A model generated the notes under the pieces. That model did not search any database, was not told the origin of the DNA, and saw only the letters and a list, made by a program, of their open reading frames with translations. This document shows, piece by piece, positions 42,925-52,660 of a DNA stretch of 64,000 bases; the first letter of the stretch is position 1; each line of letters opens with the position of its first letter. The stretch is from Polaromonas sp. CG_9.7 (GTDB taxonomy: Bacteria > Pseudomonadota > Gammaproteobacteria > Burkholderiales > Burkholderiaceae_C), in assembly GCF_015752205.1 (NCBI RefSeq), contig NZ_JADOVG010000018.1, forward strand, positions 1 to 64,000, in the 5' to 3' direction. The position numbers were made by a program, and so were the translations under genes.

Positions 42925-44514
42925 CTCGGCCTGCCGCGTCCGGGTGTCAATGATCGAAGCCTCGACGTAATCGGCACGGCCCGGCTGGCTGCGTATCAGC
43001 CCCTGCGCCGCCTTGAAGCGGTCCAGCGCGGCGCCGTAGTCAAGCTGGGCGGCGCGGCTTTCGGCGTCGGCCCGGATGGCGCGCACCGTCAGGTTCTGCT
43101 GGCCGTAGGCGACCGCCAGCATCTGCCAGGCGCCCGCATCGCGCGGATGCACGGCCACCCAGGTCTGCAGCGCTTGCGACACGTCCGGCGCGCGTTGTGC
43201 CGCCATCAGTGCCTTCGACATCAGCAGCAGTTCCGCCCGCGAGCCGGCCTTGCTGATATCTGCCGTGGCGGCCGCAGCCGGCACCTTGCCTTCCAGCAGG
43301 TCCAGCTCGACGGCCAGCAGTTGCACCGCCTTGCCCGCCGGGTCCGGGGCGGCGGCCAGGCTGGAAAGCCGGTCAAGCAAGCTGCGCGCCGCTGCGAAAT
43401 CACGCAGTTGCGCTGCGGCAAAGGCGCCGCCGTAGAACGTGCCGGCATCGCGGGCAGCAGCCACCGGCGCCGACGCGGGCAAGACGGCCGCCCTGCGCTG
43501 CGCCTCAGTCACCAGGGTGCGCAGCACATCCACACCGGGAACCGCCAGAATGCGGGCGCGTACGGCCATCATCGCGTGCAGGCGCTGCGTACGTTCGGCC
43601 GCCGCCTGCTGCGCGGCTGACGGCGCGGACGCTGCGGCCGCCAGTTGAACGCGGGCCTGCGCCTCGGCAATCCGCTCGGTGGTCAGCGGGTGCGAGCGCA
43701 AATAAGGAAACGAGCCGTTGTCGTTGAGCCGGTTGGCCTGTTGCAGTTTTTCAAACATGCCCGAGATGCCCCGGCTGGCAAAGCCGGCATCGGTCATGAC
43801 GCTAAAGCCGACGCGGTCGGCCTCGCGCTCCATGTCGCGTGAAAAATTCAACTGGCCCTGCGCCATGAGCGCCTGCCCGCCAACGATTGCGGCCGTACCG
43901 GCATCAGGATGACGGCTGGCCGCCAGCGCGCCGAGCACCATGGCGGCCAGCATCCACGGCGCCTGGCGCGACTGCTGCGTCATCAGGCGCGCGATATGGC
44001 GCTGCGTGACATGGCTCATCTCGTGCCCCAGCACGGCGGCCAGCTCATCGGCACTGCTGACGCTGCTGATCAGGCCCAGATGCACGCCAAAATAGCCGCC
44101 GGGCAATGCAAAGGCGTTGATGCTCCGGTCGCGGAACATGAACAATTCCCAGGCAAAACGCTCCTCCAGCTCAGCCGACAGTTCGCCGCGCGCACGCGCC
44201 GCCGTCATCAGCGGCTGCCAGATGCCCTGCAGGTAATCGGCCAGCACCGGGTCTTCGATCAGGTCGGGGTCGCGGTAGATGCTGGCCGCGATGCGGTCGC
44301 CAATGCGGCGTTCGGCCGCCGGTGACAGATCCGAGTTGTCGCCCAGCGTCGGCAGCGAACGGGCGCCGGGCGCCGGCAACAAGGCTCCAGCGCTTGGCCC
44401 CTGGGCCAGCGAAGCCGTGCCAAACGCTATCAGGACCATAGCTGCCAACGCATGCTGGACGTGCGCAAAAGCACGTTTTTGCTTAAAAATTTCGGGACAG
44501 GTCAATGAAGTCAA
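42880..44514 (-). CDS. bepA: M48 periplasmic metalloprotease with TPR region, BepA-like
   Basis: The 544-residue protein has a signal peptide, the zinc-protease motif HEMSHVTQRH near residue 160 with the third ligand in MEREADRVGF, and a long C-terminal helical repeat region. BepA (YfgC) assists and degrades outer-membrane proteins such as LptD at the BAM complex. The start is TTG 44514 with AAGGTGA upstream; the next ATG would cut the signal peptide too short. The coding end overlaps the convergent holin-like gene by 45 bp. Confidence 0.85.
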   Translation of the reverse strand: MTSLTCPEIFKQKRAFAHVQHALAAMVLIAFGTASLAQGPSAGALLPAPGARSLPTLGDNSDLSPAAERRIGDRIAASIYRDPDLIEDPVLADYLQGIWQPLMTAARARGELSAELEERFAWELFMFRDRSINAFALPGGYFGVHLGLISSVSSADELAAVLGHEMSHVTQRHIARLMTQQSRQAPWMLAAMVLGALAASRHPDAGTAAIVGGQALMAQGQLNFSRDMEREADRVGFSVMTDAGFASRGISGMFEKLQQANRLNDNGSFPYLRSHPLTTERIAEAQARVQLAAAASAPSAAQQAAAERTQRLHAMMAVRARILAVPGVDVLRTLVTEAQRRAAVLPASAPVAAARDAGTFYGGAFAAAQLRDFAAARSLLDRLSSLAAAPDPAGKAVQLLAVELDLLEGKVPAAAATADISKAGSRAELLLMSKALMAAQRAPDVSQALQTWVAVHPRDAGAWQMLAVAYGQQNLTVRAIRADAESRAAQLDYGAALDRFKAAQGLIRSQPGRADYVEASIIDTRTRQAESILKEQALQEKIDR

Positions 44515-44595
44515 GGGCAGTCACCTTTGGGGCCAGAAAAAAGACGCCGGCAAGCCTCTTATGATGCGGCATAGTTGTAAAGGTTCTGTATCAGC

Positions 44596-45093
44596 ATGAC
44601 GACGCCCACTTCCCCCCTCACCCATTTCGACGCCCAAGGCCAGGCCCACATGGTCGATGTCGCCGCCAAAGCGTCCACGCACCGCATCGCCGTCGCGCAG
44701 GGCCGCATCGACATGAAGCCCGCCACGCTGGCGCTGATCGTGTCCGGCTCCGCTAAAAAAGGCGATGTGCTGGGCATTGCCCGCATCGCCGGCATCATGG
44801 CCGCCAAGAAAACCAGCGACCTGATTCCGCTGTGCCATCCGCTGGCGCTGACCCGCGTGGCGCTTGAATTTGTGACGTCTCCGGCAGACGGCGGCACCGG
44901 CAGCGTGACCTGCACCGCCACTGTAGAAACCGTCGGCCCTACCGGCGTCGAGATGGAAGCCCTGACCGCCGTCAACATCGCCCTGCTGACGATTTACGAC
45001 ATGTGCAAGGCGGCAGACCGGGGCATGACGATCACCGACGTGAAGCTGCTTGAAAAGCATGGCGGCAAGTCGGGCAGCTTTGTAGGCGGTTAA
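44596..45093 (+). CDS. moaC: cyclic pyranopterin monophosphate synthase
   Basis: MoaC converts the MoaA product into cyclic pyranopterin monophosphate in molybdenum cofactor synthesis. The 165-residue protein has the full family pattern: [34 protein letters not shown] with the conserved His, [20 protein letters not shown] and KAADRGMTI containing the catalytic lysine and aspartate. It stands alone, divergent from bepA. Confidence 0.95.
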   Translation: MTTPTSPLTHFDAQGQAHMVDVAAKASTHRIAVAQGRIDMKPATLALIVSGSAKKGDVLGIARIAGIMAAKKTSDLIPLCHPLALTRVALEFVTSPADGGTGSVTCTATVETVGPTGVEMEALTAVNIALLTIYDMCKAADRGMTITDVKLLEKHGGKSGSFVGG

Positions 45094-45238
45094 AGGCCAT
45101 GGCCTGCCAGGCCTGACAAGATAAATTACAGACAGTCCATCCCCAGCCAGCGCTGCGTTTTCTGAACGGCCCCGAGAGTCCGACCTCTTTCCAGCATTAG
45201 CCGATCGAATGGCTGAAACGCTTTCTTCGTTCCTATTT

Positions 45239-45646
45239 TTACGGCACTTTGCCGTAGCTGTTTTCAACCGGTCTGGACGGAGACGGAGAGGCAGAAGCAG
45301 GCGCCGGCCTGACGGTGACAGACAGCCGGTCGGCAGCGCTGCGGGCAGGCACCGGTTCAGCTGCCACGCTGGCGCCCTGAACGACTTCGGTGTTGGGAAA
45401 ACTCGACAGGGAAATCTGGGACATGGCCGCCCTGCGCTCCACATCGGTCAGCATCACCTCAAACACCATGACCTCTTTCTTGAGCGCGACAATCTTGGAG
45501 CGAATCACCCGCGACTGACCTTCGAGCGACAGGTTGGTGGGAGCCGGGGCCGCCGTGGACCCTGCATTGGAAGCAGAAAAGCCGGGCGCTGCACAGCCCG
45601 ACAGAAAAAAGGCCGCCAGTCCCGCCACGGTCATCAGTTTATTCAT
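45239..45646 (-). CDS. hypothetical lipoprotein
   Basis: The 135-residue protein has a lipoprotein signal (LAAFFLSGC, cysteine at residue 18), a short helical middle (SRVIRSKIVALKKEVMVFEV) and a proline/alanine/serine-rich C-terminus. I do not recognise a family. It lies 66 bp downstream of the LprI-like gene on the same strand, so the two may be transcribed together. Confidence 0.6.
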   Translation of the reverse strand: MNKLMTVAGLAAFFLSGCAAPGFSASNAGSTAAPAPTNLSLEGQSRVIRSKIVALKKEVMVFEVMLTDVERRAAMSQISLSSFPNTEVVQGASVAAEPVPARSAADRLSVTVRPAPASASPSPSRPVENSYGKVP

Positions 45647-45712
45647 CTCGTCCTCCCTTTTGTTGTTGATCTTTCGACGCCATCGACCTCACTGACTGCG
45701 CAGCAAACACGT

Positions 45713-47149
45713 TCATGGCGATTTGCCTTGGCGCCAGGCCATCGGCAGCGACGGCGTGCGCCCTTCGATTTCGTTCAGCAGCTGGTCGCGCCGGTAGGCG
45801 TACCAGCGTTGCAGACAGCCGCGATCCCGGCAAATCGTCTCGCGCCGGCGCACTTCGACATCATTCTGGCGGCGAAATGCTGCGCGGTCAGCGGTGGCAT
45901 TTTTGGCGCGTGCGTACACCCGGCCGACGTCATGGTTGATCTGAAAAAGCTCGGCGTCCGAGCAAATCATCTTTTCAAGTGCTGAACGCGCCCTGCTGCA
46001 ATCAAAACTGGCGTCCGAACGCATTCCCGGGCGTTCATCCTGCGGTGCTTCGGAGGAGGGCAGAGCCGCTTTGGCAACCTCGACCTTGCGGACCGGCGGG
46101 TTCGCCACGGACACCGGGGAAGACACCGAAGCGCGGGCCGGCCCCAGACTGGCCAGCGCCGAGTATTGATGCGCTTTCTCAGGCGCCTGCGCGAGCGGCG
46201 CTGCTGGCAGCACTTGCGACTTTGCCAGCGTTTGCCGCACCGCCGCCAGCCCGTCGGCCGCAGACCGCGAGCGCTCATCGGCCTGGCCGTAGGCAGTGGA
46301 ATAGATACGCAAACTGTCCGTGTAAAGAAATTCCGCGCGCTGGAGCAATTCTGGCCGGTGGGCATCCTGCGCGGAACCAGCACCCCGCGCGAGCTGGGCA
46401 TAGTGCGCGCCCAGCAGGTATTTGCCATCGGCCGACTCAACCGAATCTGCGCCCTTGAGCTTGTCGGCCACGCGGCACGACATCAAGAAAGCCACCTCGG
46501 CGTCACGCGGACGGCTGGACGCAGCAGCATCCTTGCCCATCACGATGAACGACGCCATGTCGGTCGCCGTCAGGCCAGGCGCGTCAGGCTGGAAAGGAAA
46601 ACGTCCGTCCTGGCTGCCCGCCACCGCTGTTGCCGGCGCCAGCGGACAACTGGCGACATGTCCCGAAGCCTGCGGGCCCGAAACGGACGCCTTTGTTACC
46701 TGCTGACCAGCAATGGGTAACCCCAACGGGTCCAGCAACACCCATGCAGCGGCGATGGCCGCAGCGGCCAGCACACTGCCCGAAATGAAAACCTTGAGCT
46801 GCCTCCCTGTTGGCGGATCGCTGTGCGGCGGCGAAACGGCCGTTTTCGACAGCCCAGGCAAAGGATGCGGCGGGGCAACCCGCGCTTTTGTTGAGCGCCT
46901 TGCGGTTTCACTTGCCGATGCCTGCAGCGAAGATAGGTTCTCCCTCTGTGGCTTAGCTGTAAACAAGGCATGCGGAGCGCTTGTTTCCAGGTTGCCCGAC
47001 GCTGGCTCAGGCAAGGAAACACTTGTTTGCAGGGCTTCAGGCGCTTGTGATGAAACAGGACCGCGTTTTTTCAAGGCTCCGGCAACCGCTGCCGCGCCCA
47101 ACAACACCCCTGACGCAAAAACTGCCCCCTGACGCTTATCGATAGTCAT
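45713..47149 (-). CDS. membrane protein with C-terminal LprI/DUF1311-like domain
   Basis: The 478-residue protein has two hydrophobic segments (near residues 11-26 and 108-128), a long low-complexity and helical middle with a region that may contain tetratricopeptide-like helices (AYGQADERSRSAADGLAAVR), and a C-terminal LprI/DUF1311 domain with the cysteine pattern FDCSRARSALEKMICSD and ICRDRGCLQRWY. LprI-type domains have been linked to lysozyme inhibition; here that is only a resemblance. Confidence 0.65.
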   Translation of the reverse strand: MTIDKRQGAVFASGVLLGAAAVAGALKKRGPVSSQAPEALQTSVSLPEPASGNLETSAPHALFTAKPQRENLSSLQASASETARRSTKARVAPPHPLPGLSKTAVSPPHSDPPTGRQLKVFISGSVLAAAAIAAAWVLLDPLGLPIAGQQVTKASVSGPQASGHVASCPLAPATAVAGSQDGRFPFQPDAPGLTATDMASFIVMGKDAAASSRPRDAEVAFLMSCRVADKLKGADSVESADGKYLLGAHYAQLARGAGSAQDAHRPELLQRAEFLYTDSLRIYSTAYGQADERSRSAADGLAAVRQTLAKSQVLPAAPLAQAPEKAHQYSALASLGPARASVSSPVSVANPPVRKVEVAKAALPSSEAPQDERPGMRSDASFDCSRARSALEKMICSDAELFQINHDVGRVYARAKNATADRAAFRRQNDVEVRRRETICRDRGCLQRWYAYRRDQLLNEIEGRTPSLPMAWRQGKSP

Positions 47150-47344
47150 GCCCCAACCATAGCGCGGCCATGGCGTCAGGAAGTGTAGAAGTCACACTTT
47201 GATGCAGAATTTGCCCTTTCTGCCACGCCAGGATTTACATGCTTTCGAGTGGGCCGGGTATGTCGTGCTGCTCGCTGTTGTTGCTATTTCCTGCGCCCGC
47301 AAGCAGCTTCAAACCATGCCCCGCGTGCCGGAATGTATCGGCAG

Positions 47345-48931
47345 TTATAAAGCGGAATCCCGTATCAAAACGGCCAGGGGCCGGCCCTGTGCGCCGGGCA
47401 GCGGCGCTGCGTTCATCTCGACCCAGCGCGCATGCTCTTTGGGGAAAGCCGCCCGATAGCGCGCCAGGAAATACAAGGCCTCGTCATCACGCCCCAGCAT
47501 CACCGCACTTTCAATCACTTTTTCAATCACACGCGGCTCTGGCGAATAGTGCAGCAGTTCAATCGCCATGGCATGCTGGGCAACGGCGTTCCCCTGCGTG
47601 AGCGGCGTGATGCTCAGGTAGGCAAAGCGCGCCTGGTCACGAAACAACCGGTTGTCCTGCACCTTGGCCAGCGTACCCTCGCGGTAGGCAGCACTGCGCT
47701 TGTCGGGCGGCAGGTAAATCTGGCTGACCCGGTAGTAGCTGACCGCCACTCCGGCCAGAGCAACTATCATAATAGTAGCTACAAAGGCATACAGATATTG
47801 CGCAAAACCGTTGTTTTTCTTAAATTCTGAAGAAGATTCCTGGCTCACGGCCAGCTTTTTCTCGCGCGGTACGCACAGCAACCAGACCGCCAGCCCGGCA
47901 GCCATCTGGAACGGGCCGTACCAAAGCGGATATTCCAGCAAACTGTGCAAGCCGATGACGGCCAGCACGGTCCAGGCCATCTGGCGCAGCGGATTTTTCT
48001 CGTGCCACGGCCGGGCGCGCCACGTCAGCCACCCCAGCACACCGAAAATCGCCACCGCCGCCGGAATGCCCAGTTCCACCGCCAAGTGAAGCGGCAGGTT
48101 GTGCGCGTTGTCCAGGATTTCGCAAAAGCGCGGACCGTCGTACAAGGTGATGAAATGCGCATAGTCCAGTTCGCCCCAACTCCAGCCCAGCCAGGGTTTT
48201 TGAGCGATCAGCGTCAGCACGTTGGACCAGAGAATTTTTCGGCTGGAGCAGGCCGGTATTTCCCCCGCCAGGCGGCCAAACAATCCGCCGCTTTGCAGGC
48301 CGGTTGCCCATTGCAGCAACCACGGCAGCGCAAACACGGCGAGTCCATAAACCAGCAAAGCCTGCATGACAAATACCAGCAGGTGCCTGCGCGCCGGCAG
48401 CGCCCACCAAGCGGTGAACAAGGCAATCAGCCCCCATTGCAGCAAACCCGTGCGCGAACTGCTGGCGGCATTGCCCAAAGCCAGCAACAAAGCGATCAGA
48501 TAAGCCCACCACGGCATCAGCCAAGCCGGCGTTTTGAGCCGTCCTGCAGAGGTTGCCCGCAGCGCCAGCCAGCCGATCAGCGCGGCCAGGCCCATGCTTG
48601 TCAGGGTGGCAAACTGGTTACGCTGGCGCAGGTTGGCATAGGCTTCGCCCGCCTGCGGCTGGTTGATCCAGGGGCTCAGTGCCGGTGCCAGGCCGAAATA
48701 CTGCACCAGCCCCATCAGCGCGCTGATGACGGCAGCCAGCACCCAGGCCAGTGTTACCAATTCTGGATCAAGCCGACGCCGGAGCAGGCACACACAAACC
48801 GCGCACAGCGCCGACAGCAGCCACGGCCAGACATTGGGTGTGGGGCCGGCGGTGTAGGGGCTGAGCCAGGGCAGGAGCAGGAATGCGGCCAGGATGCAAT
48901 CCCGCAGAGACTGGTTTTTCAAGCGTGACAA
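47345..48931 (-). CDS. PglL/TfpO-type O-oligosaccharyltransferase (Wzy_C family)
   Basis: The 528-residue membrane protein has about ten to twelve helices and the ligase loop (WSNVLTLIAQKPWLGWSWGE, then NAHNLPLHLAVELG) of the O-antigen ligase/pilin glycosyltransferase family. The C-terminal domain (LPPDKRSAAYREGTLAKVQD) matches the periplasmic part of PglL proteins. Its position behind pilA and the TfpZ-like gene indicates that it glycosylates the pilin. Residues of about 367-392, including part of a membrane helix (NNGFAQYLYAFVATIMIVAL), coincide with a copy of the short AT-rich repeat at 47755-47830. Confidence 0.82.
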   Translation of the reverse strand: MSRLKNQSLRDCILAAFLLLPWLSPYTAGPTPNVWPWLLSALCAVCVCLLRRRLDPELVTLAWVLAAVISALMGLVQYFGLAPALSPWINQPQAGEAYANLRQRNQFATLTSMGLAALIGWLALRATSAGRLKTPAWLMPWWAYLIALLLALGNAASSSRTGLLQWGLIALFTAWWALPARRHLLVFVMQALLVYGLAVFALPWLLQWATGLQSGGLFGRLAGEIPACSSRKILWSNVLTLIAQKPWLGWSWGELDYAHFITLYDGPRFCEILDNAHNLPLHLAVELGIPAAVAIFGVLGWLTWRARPWHEKNPLRQMAWTVLAVIGLHSLLEYPLWYGPFQMAAGLAVWLLCVPREKKLAVSQESSSEFKKNNGFAQYLYAFVATIMIVALAGVAVSYYRVSQIYLPPDKRSAAYREGTLAKVQDNRLFRDQARFAYLSITPLTQGNAVAQHAMAIELLHYSPEPRVIEKVIESAVMLGRDDEALYFLARYRAAFPKEHARWVEMNAAPLPGAQGRPLAVLIRDSAL

Positions 48932-49102
48932 CAGATAAGGAACCGGATTGGCTTTGAGTAAAAACTGGATGGTACGTGGTCAATTCAATGAGAAAAACGG
49001 ATTCTCCAATTTTCTAGCGGGTTCATCGGTTCTTGATGAAAAAGCTGTGCTGCCCCGTTCGTACTTGCGGAAAGCCCAAACCGTTCTAAAAAACTATCGC
49101 CC

Positions 49103-49879
49103 TTAAAACCCGTCACCGCGCAGGAACCCCTGGATCTGGCCCTGCTTGTCAAGCACGGCGACCCAGTCCTGGCGGGCAACGACCGGCAAGTAAAACCACT
49201 CTTTCAGGTCAACGCCTTTTTCAAGCGCCAGCTTGCGGGCGGCGTCTTGCTGGTCGGGGTACTTTTCCAGAAACATCGGCAGAGGCTTGGCGCGTTTCAG
49301 GGACTTGAGGGCTGCTTCGCCTTCGTAGGGGATATAGAACTCGGGGCGCTCGGCGTAGTCGCGACCGCCCTGGATGGAGTCGAACATGACTTTGTTGCGT
49401 TCTTGGGTATCGTTTGGTTCGCGGATGGTCACCGTCATCGGCATTTTCCACCAATGGGGCTGCAAAGCCGCAGGTAACGCAGCAGCTGCAGCCTCGTCCA
49501 GCACTGGTCCCGCTATGACTTTGAAGCGATCAACTTCCTGCACCAGAAACAACGGCCGCGCCTGCCATACGGTATGCAGACCGTAGCCCAAGGCGCCGAG
49601 TTGGATCAGCGCAACCAGTCCCAAATCACGCCACAGCTCGGCATGAGGCTTGGCAGGGTTGAAAATCACCATTGTCAGTAAAGGACCGCACACCACGTCT
49701 ACCGCCACCACCAGCAAAAATAATTCGCGTCCACCTGACAGTTCGCGGTATGGATAGGGATACCACAATCCAAACACCAAGGCTGCGGCAAACAACGCCA
49801 CAATTAGGCTACACAGCAAGTGAATAGCGGCTGCCCGCATTGCTGTATGAGTGCGAAAAGCAAAAGTTGTGGTCACCAT
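49103..49879 (-). CDS. TfpX/TfpZ family type IV pilin accessory protein
   Basis: The 258-residue protein has N-terminal membrane helices (CSLIVALFAAALVFGLWY and LFLLVVAVDVVCGPLLTMVI) and a periplasmic domain with the family block MPMTVTIREPNDTQERNKVM and EFYIPYEGE. TfpX/TfpZ proteins are encoded beside pilin genes and affect pilin stability or assembly. It lies 87 bp after pilA, behind a terminator. Confidence 0.85.
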   Translation of the reverse strand: MVTTTFAFRTHTAMRAAAIHLLCSLIVALFAAALVFGLWYPYPYRELSGGRELFLLVVAVDVVCGPLLTMVIFNPAKPHAELWRDLGLVALIQLGALGYGLHTVWQARPLFLVQEVDRFKVIAGPVLDEAAAAALPAALQPHWWKMPMTVTIREPNDTQERNKVMFDSIQGGRDYAERPEFYIPYEGEAALKSLKRAKPLPMFLEKYPDQQDAARKLALEKGVDLKEWFYLPVVARQDWVAVLDKQGQIQGFLRGDGF

Positions 49880-49922
49880 AAAAGAAAAACTAGAAAAAAA
49901 TAATTAAGTGCCAATTTTTTAG

Positions 49923-49942
49923 CAAAAAAGCGCCGAAGCGCT
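49923..49942 (-). terminator. rho-independent terminator of pilA
   Basis: On the minus strand AGCGC-TTCG-GCGCT is followed by six T. It lies 25 bp after the pilA stop. Some read-through is needed if tfpZ is co-transcribed. Confidence 0.85.
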
Positions 49943-49966
49943 CTATATTTTTCGCTTAACTATGGA

Positions 49967-50548
49967 TTAACGGCATTCAGAAGGAGCGTATTTCGCAGGC
50001 AAAGTACCTACAGCTCTATTTGCAAGACCACGACCTGTTGCAGCCAAAACAGTAGTGCTAGCACAAGCCCAATCTATGGCGCCAACTGCTGCGGAAGTCG
50101 GTGCAACGCCAAGGACATTTGGAGAGAACACCAAAGTGTTATTTAACAATCCGGTTGGAATACCATTGCCTGCCGTAGCATTAATGGTGACAAAGATTGG
50201 CCATGTACCAGTGGCGGCAGGAACATAAGCAGCACAAGCAGCCCCAGTTAAAGCGGCAGCTCCAACGCAATAATTACCGACATATTTTGATTGCTTAGGA
50301 GCTGCAAGGGTTGTGTTAATGGAAACCGCAGTTGTATTCAGACCAGTCACACCATCCGACTGAAAAGCTTCGCTCATCAAACCCTTTACAGAGGACCCAG
50401 CAATTACCGCTTCACTTACCTTCGCCCGCACCGTGTAGTCCTGATAAGCCGGCAAAGCCACAGCCGCCAAAATACCAATAATCGCCACAACGATCATCAA
50501 TTCGATCAGGGTGAAACCCTTTTGAGCCATTTGCATGGAACGCTTCAT
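49967..50548 (-). CDS. pilA: type IV major pilin
   Basis: The 193-residue prepilin has an 11-residue leader ending QKG, cleaved before [20 protein letters not shown] with the conserved Glu at mature position 5. A globular head follows, with cysteines NYCVGAA, GAACAAY, DWACAS and a C-terminal SECR. The mature pilin polymerises into surface fibres for twitching, adhesion and DNA uptake. ATG 50548 has AAGGAG 8 bases upstream. A sigma-54 type promoter precedes it. The ligase gene two positions downstream suggests that the pilin is glycosylated. Confidence 0.95.
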   Translation of the reverse strand: MKRSMQMAQKGFTLIELMIVVAIIGILAAVALPAYQDYTVRAKVSEAVIAGSSVKGLMSEAFQSDGVTGLNTTAVSINTTLAAPKQSKYVGNYCVGAAALTGAACAAYVPAATGTWPIFVTINATAGNGIPTGLLNNTLVFSPNVLGVAPTSAAVGAIDWACASTTVLAATGRGLANRAVGTLPAKYAPSECR

Positions 50549-50590
50549 GAGAAAACTCCTTGGTTGGAAAAAGACTTGCCGTCAACTATT

Positions 50591-50607
50591 GCAGGTTGCG
50601 TGCCAAG
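50591..50607 (-). promoter_or_regulatory. sigma-54 promoter of pilA
   Basis: On the minus strand TTGGCACGCAACCTGCAATA carries the GG-N10-GC core of a -24/-12 promoter (TGGCAC, then CTGC), about 45 bp before the pilA ATG. PilS/PilR control of pilA through RpoN is general in this group. Confidence 0.8.
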
Positions 50608-50637
50608 TCCTGGAAGTTAATTCTTGCATCAAAAAAT

Positions 50638-50713
50638 GTGACTTTTGTCACGTCTGAAACATTTTGATTACTTTTTTTGTCACAAAATAAAACATAAGCG
50701 ACATTTTTGTCAC
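50638..50713 (-). promoter_or_regulatory. three phased TTTTGTCAC repeats upstream of pilA (candidate PilR sites)
   Basis: TTTTGTCAC occurs at 50643-50651, 50675-50683 and 50705-50713, spaced 32 and 30 bp, about three helical turns. The first also forms an inverted repeat with GTGAC at 50638-50642. The cluster is about 35-105 bp upstream of the -24 element, where a sigma-54 activator binds. Confidence 0.6.
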
Positions 50714-51112
50714 TTGGCGCAACAGACAGAACAGTTTTCGAATCAATGGGCCAGCAGCACTTTTCTTATAAGTTCGCAAGCTGTGTCGTAAGGCATCAAG
50801 CCAATCTGTACCGGTCTCAACGTCCTTCGCCGTGTGGCTTCAGGTCGCTTGCAACAGATAACTTCCTTCAGCGCGCTTTGACCCCGGCCCGGTTCAACCG
50901 AGTCGGCAAGCCAGCTACAGCAACTGTCGTTCGGCCTTCGGGCGCGCGTCAGTGTCGTCAACATTGGCTGCAGATATGGGAATGCCGCAGCACCATTTTT
51001 GTCCCTTTGGCTTGACTTGCAGCTTTCTCATCCGGGACTGCAGTGACGCGGGAATTTTTCAGCAATCAGGTTGGCAATACAACGCAAACGCCGCATCAAC
51101 CAGCGATTTTTC
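50714..51112. other. region between pilA control region and FHA gene, no gene recognised
   Basis: About 400 bases without a supported gene. Small open frames on both strands show no family resemblance or ribosome sites. The base composition differs little from the neighbourhood. It could hold a decayed gene, but I see no motif. Confidence 0.4.
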
Positions 51113-51682
51113 TCACTGCTGCACGAATTGCATCTGCGTTCCCGCCAGCTCAATCATGTCACCATGGTTGAGCGCCACGGGCTGCGCGCCTACAGCCGCG
51201 CCATTGAGCATCGGCTGACTACTGCCCTCAACATGGGTAACCACAAAGCCTTGGGAAGTTCTGGAAATGCTGGCAACGCCCACGCCGGCTTTGCCTATGG
51301 TTGTTACGGGCTTGACCAGTGCCAATTCACGACCGGCTGCAGGGCCGGATATCACCTTGATGGCACCGTTGATGGCGCTTTCACCGAAGTTGGCCTCGTC
51401 AACATACTGGATTTTGTACTTGCCAATTTCCACTGTGTCGCCGTGGTGCAGCTGTTGCTGCTTCTTGACGGTCTTGCCGTTGACATAGGTACCGTTGGTG
51501 CTGTTGAGGTCTTCGACATGAACTTCAGAACCCGACATCTGCACCACAGCATGTTCTCCACTCACAGCCATGTTGTCTATCACGATGTCGTTGTAGGGCC
51601 GGCGACCCAGTGACGTGCGGTCTTTCGTCAACTGGACTTCCTTGAGGACCGCGCCGTCCAGGTAAATAATCATTTTAGGCAT
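51113..51682 (-). CDS. double FHA domain protein
   Basis: The 189-residue protein has a canonical FHA domain at residues 20-95 (TSLGRRPYNDIVIDNMAVSG, EHAVV, then DLNSTNGTYVNG) that would bind phosphothreonine. A second, degenerate FHA-like copy lies at 105-189 (TTIGKAGVGVASISR, then LNGAAVGAQPVALNHGDMI). The gene is 39 bp downstream of a PP2C phosphatase gene. Together they suggest a Ser/Thr phosphorylation circuit; no kinase is in the window. Confidence 0.85.
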   Translation of the reverse strand: MPKMIIYLDGAVLKEVQLTKDRTSLGRRPYNDIVIDNMAVSGEHAVVQMSGSEVHVEDLNSTNGTYVNGKTVKKQQQLHHGDTVEIGKYKIQYVDEANFGESAINGAIKVISGPAAGRELALVKPVTTIGKAGVGVASISRTSQGFVVTHVEGSSQPMLNGAAVGAQPVALNHGDMIELAGTQMQFVQQ

Positions 51683-51721
51683 TACCGGTTCCTCTGAGTT
51701 TTGAATTTTTTTAGCACAGCG

Positions 51722-52507
51722 CTATTTTCCCAGCATTCTGGACAGCAGGCTGCGACGCAAGGCGTTTTCTACGGCATGCACCAGCAAAACCGAGATATTG
51801 TCGCGCCCGCCGCTGTCGTTCGCTACACGGACCAGCGCTGCTGCTTTTTGCTGCAATGTGCCTGGGACATTCACGATGGCTTCGATCACGGGGTCCAGCA
51901 CCATGTCCGACAGGCCGTCAGAACACATCAGATAAAGATCGTCCGGCTCAACCCGATGCTCGTTGATTTCAAGGCAAACCGCATTCTCAATGCCCAAGGC
52001 TCGTGTGATGAGGTTGCGGTGCGGCGACGTCAGTGCCTGCTGGGCTGTCAGCAGTCCTGCGTCCACCTGCTCCTGCAACAGCGAATGGTCTTTGGTAATT
52101 TGCTGCAGGATCCCGCCGCGCAACCGGTAGCAACGGGAGTCGCCGATATGGCCAAGCATCAACCGGGTTTCCAGAAAAACGCCCACCACCAGCGTAGTGC
52201 CCATGCCGGCATAGTCGGGATTGGACCAGCCAGCGCTGAAAATCGAATGGTTGACCTGGTTCACGAAGGTTTCAATGGACTGGCGCAGTTCCCTGGAAGA
52301 GGACCGGTTGCCGGCCTGCGTCAGCCAGGCAGTCAGCGCTTGGCTGAGAAAGGCGACCGCCATGCCACTGGCCACTTCACCGGCGTTGTAACCGCCCATG
52401 CCGTCTGCGAGCAGGCAGAGTCCGGTTTTTGGGTCGAAGGCCACCATGTCTTCATTGTTTTTGCGCACCCGGCCTTGGTCGGTTTGCGCAAAGATTTCAT
52501 ACATCAT
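51722..52507 (-). CDS. PP2C-type Ser/Thr protein phosphatase
   Basis: The 261-residue enzyme has all PP2C metal-site motifs: QTDQGRVRKNNEDMV, LLADGMGGYNAGEVASG, MGTTLVV, GDSRCYRL, LMCSDGLSDMV and GRDNISVLLV. It removes phosphate from Ser/Thr residues and is likely the partner of the FHA protein. The start has two consecutive ATG codons. It resembles the Stp1 type found in type VI secretion and pilus control circuits; none of those genes are adjacent. Confidence 0.9.
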   Translation of the reverse strand: MMYEIFAQTDQGRVRKNNEDMVAFDPKTGLCLLADGMGGYNAGEVASGMAVAFLSQALTAWLTQAGNRSSSRELRQSIETFVNQVNHSIFSAGWSNPDYAGMGTTLVVGVFLETRLMLGHIGDSRCYRLRGGILQQITKDHSLLQEQVDAGLLTAQQALTSPHRNLITRALGIENAVCLEINEHRVEPDDLYLMCSDGLSDMVLDPVIEAIVNVPGTLQQKAAALVRVANDSGGRDNISVLLVHAVENALRRSLLSRMLGK

Positions 52508-52660
52508 GGGGTGCTGGGCATGACTTCTGTTGAATCGGCTGGCCCCGGCGAATGCATTGATCCAACCGGTGTCGCCTGAGAAAAACCGGCCGTGTCCCGC
52601 CAGTCAGGGCTGCACGTTAACAGACGCCCAAGCAGGGAACAAGGAATTAATGCGCAATAT

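Noticed and set aside
50743..50964. Small gene between pilA and the FHA gene
   Set aside because: Frames on both strands overlap here, lack ribosome sites and show no recognisable family.
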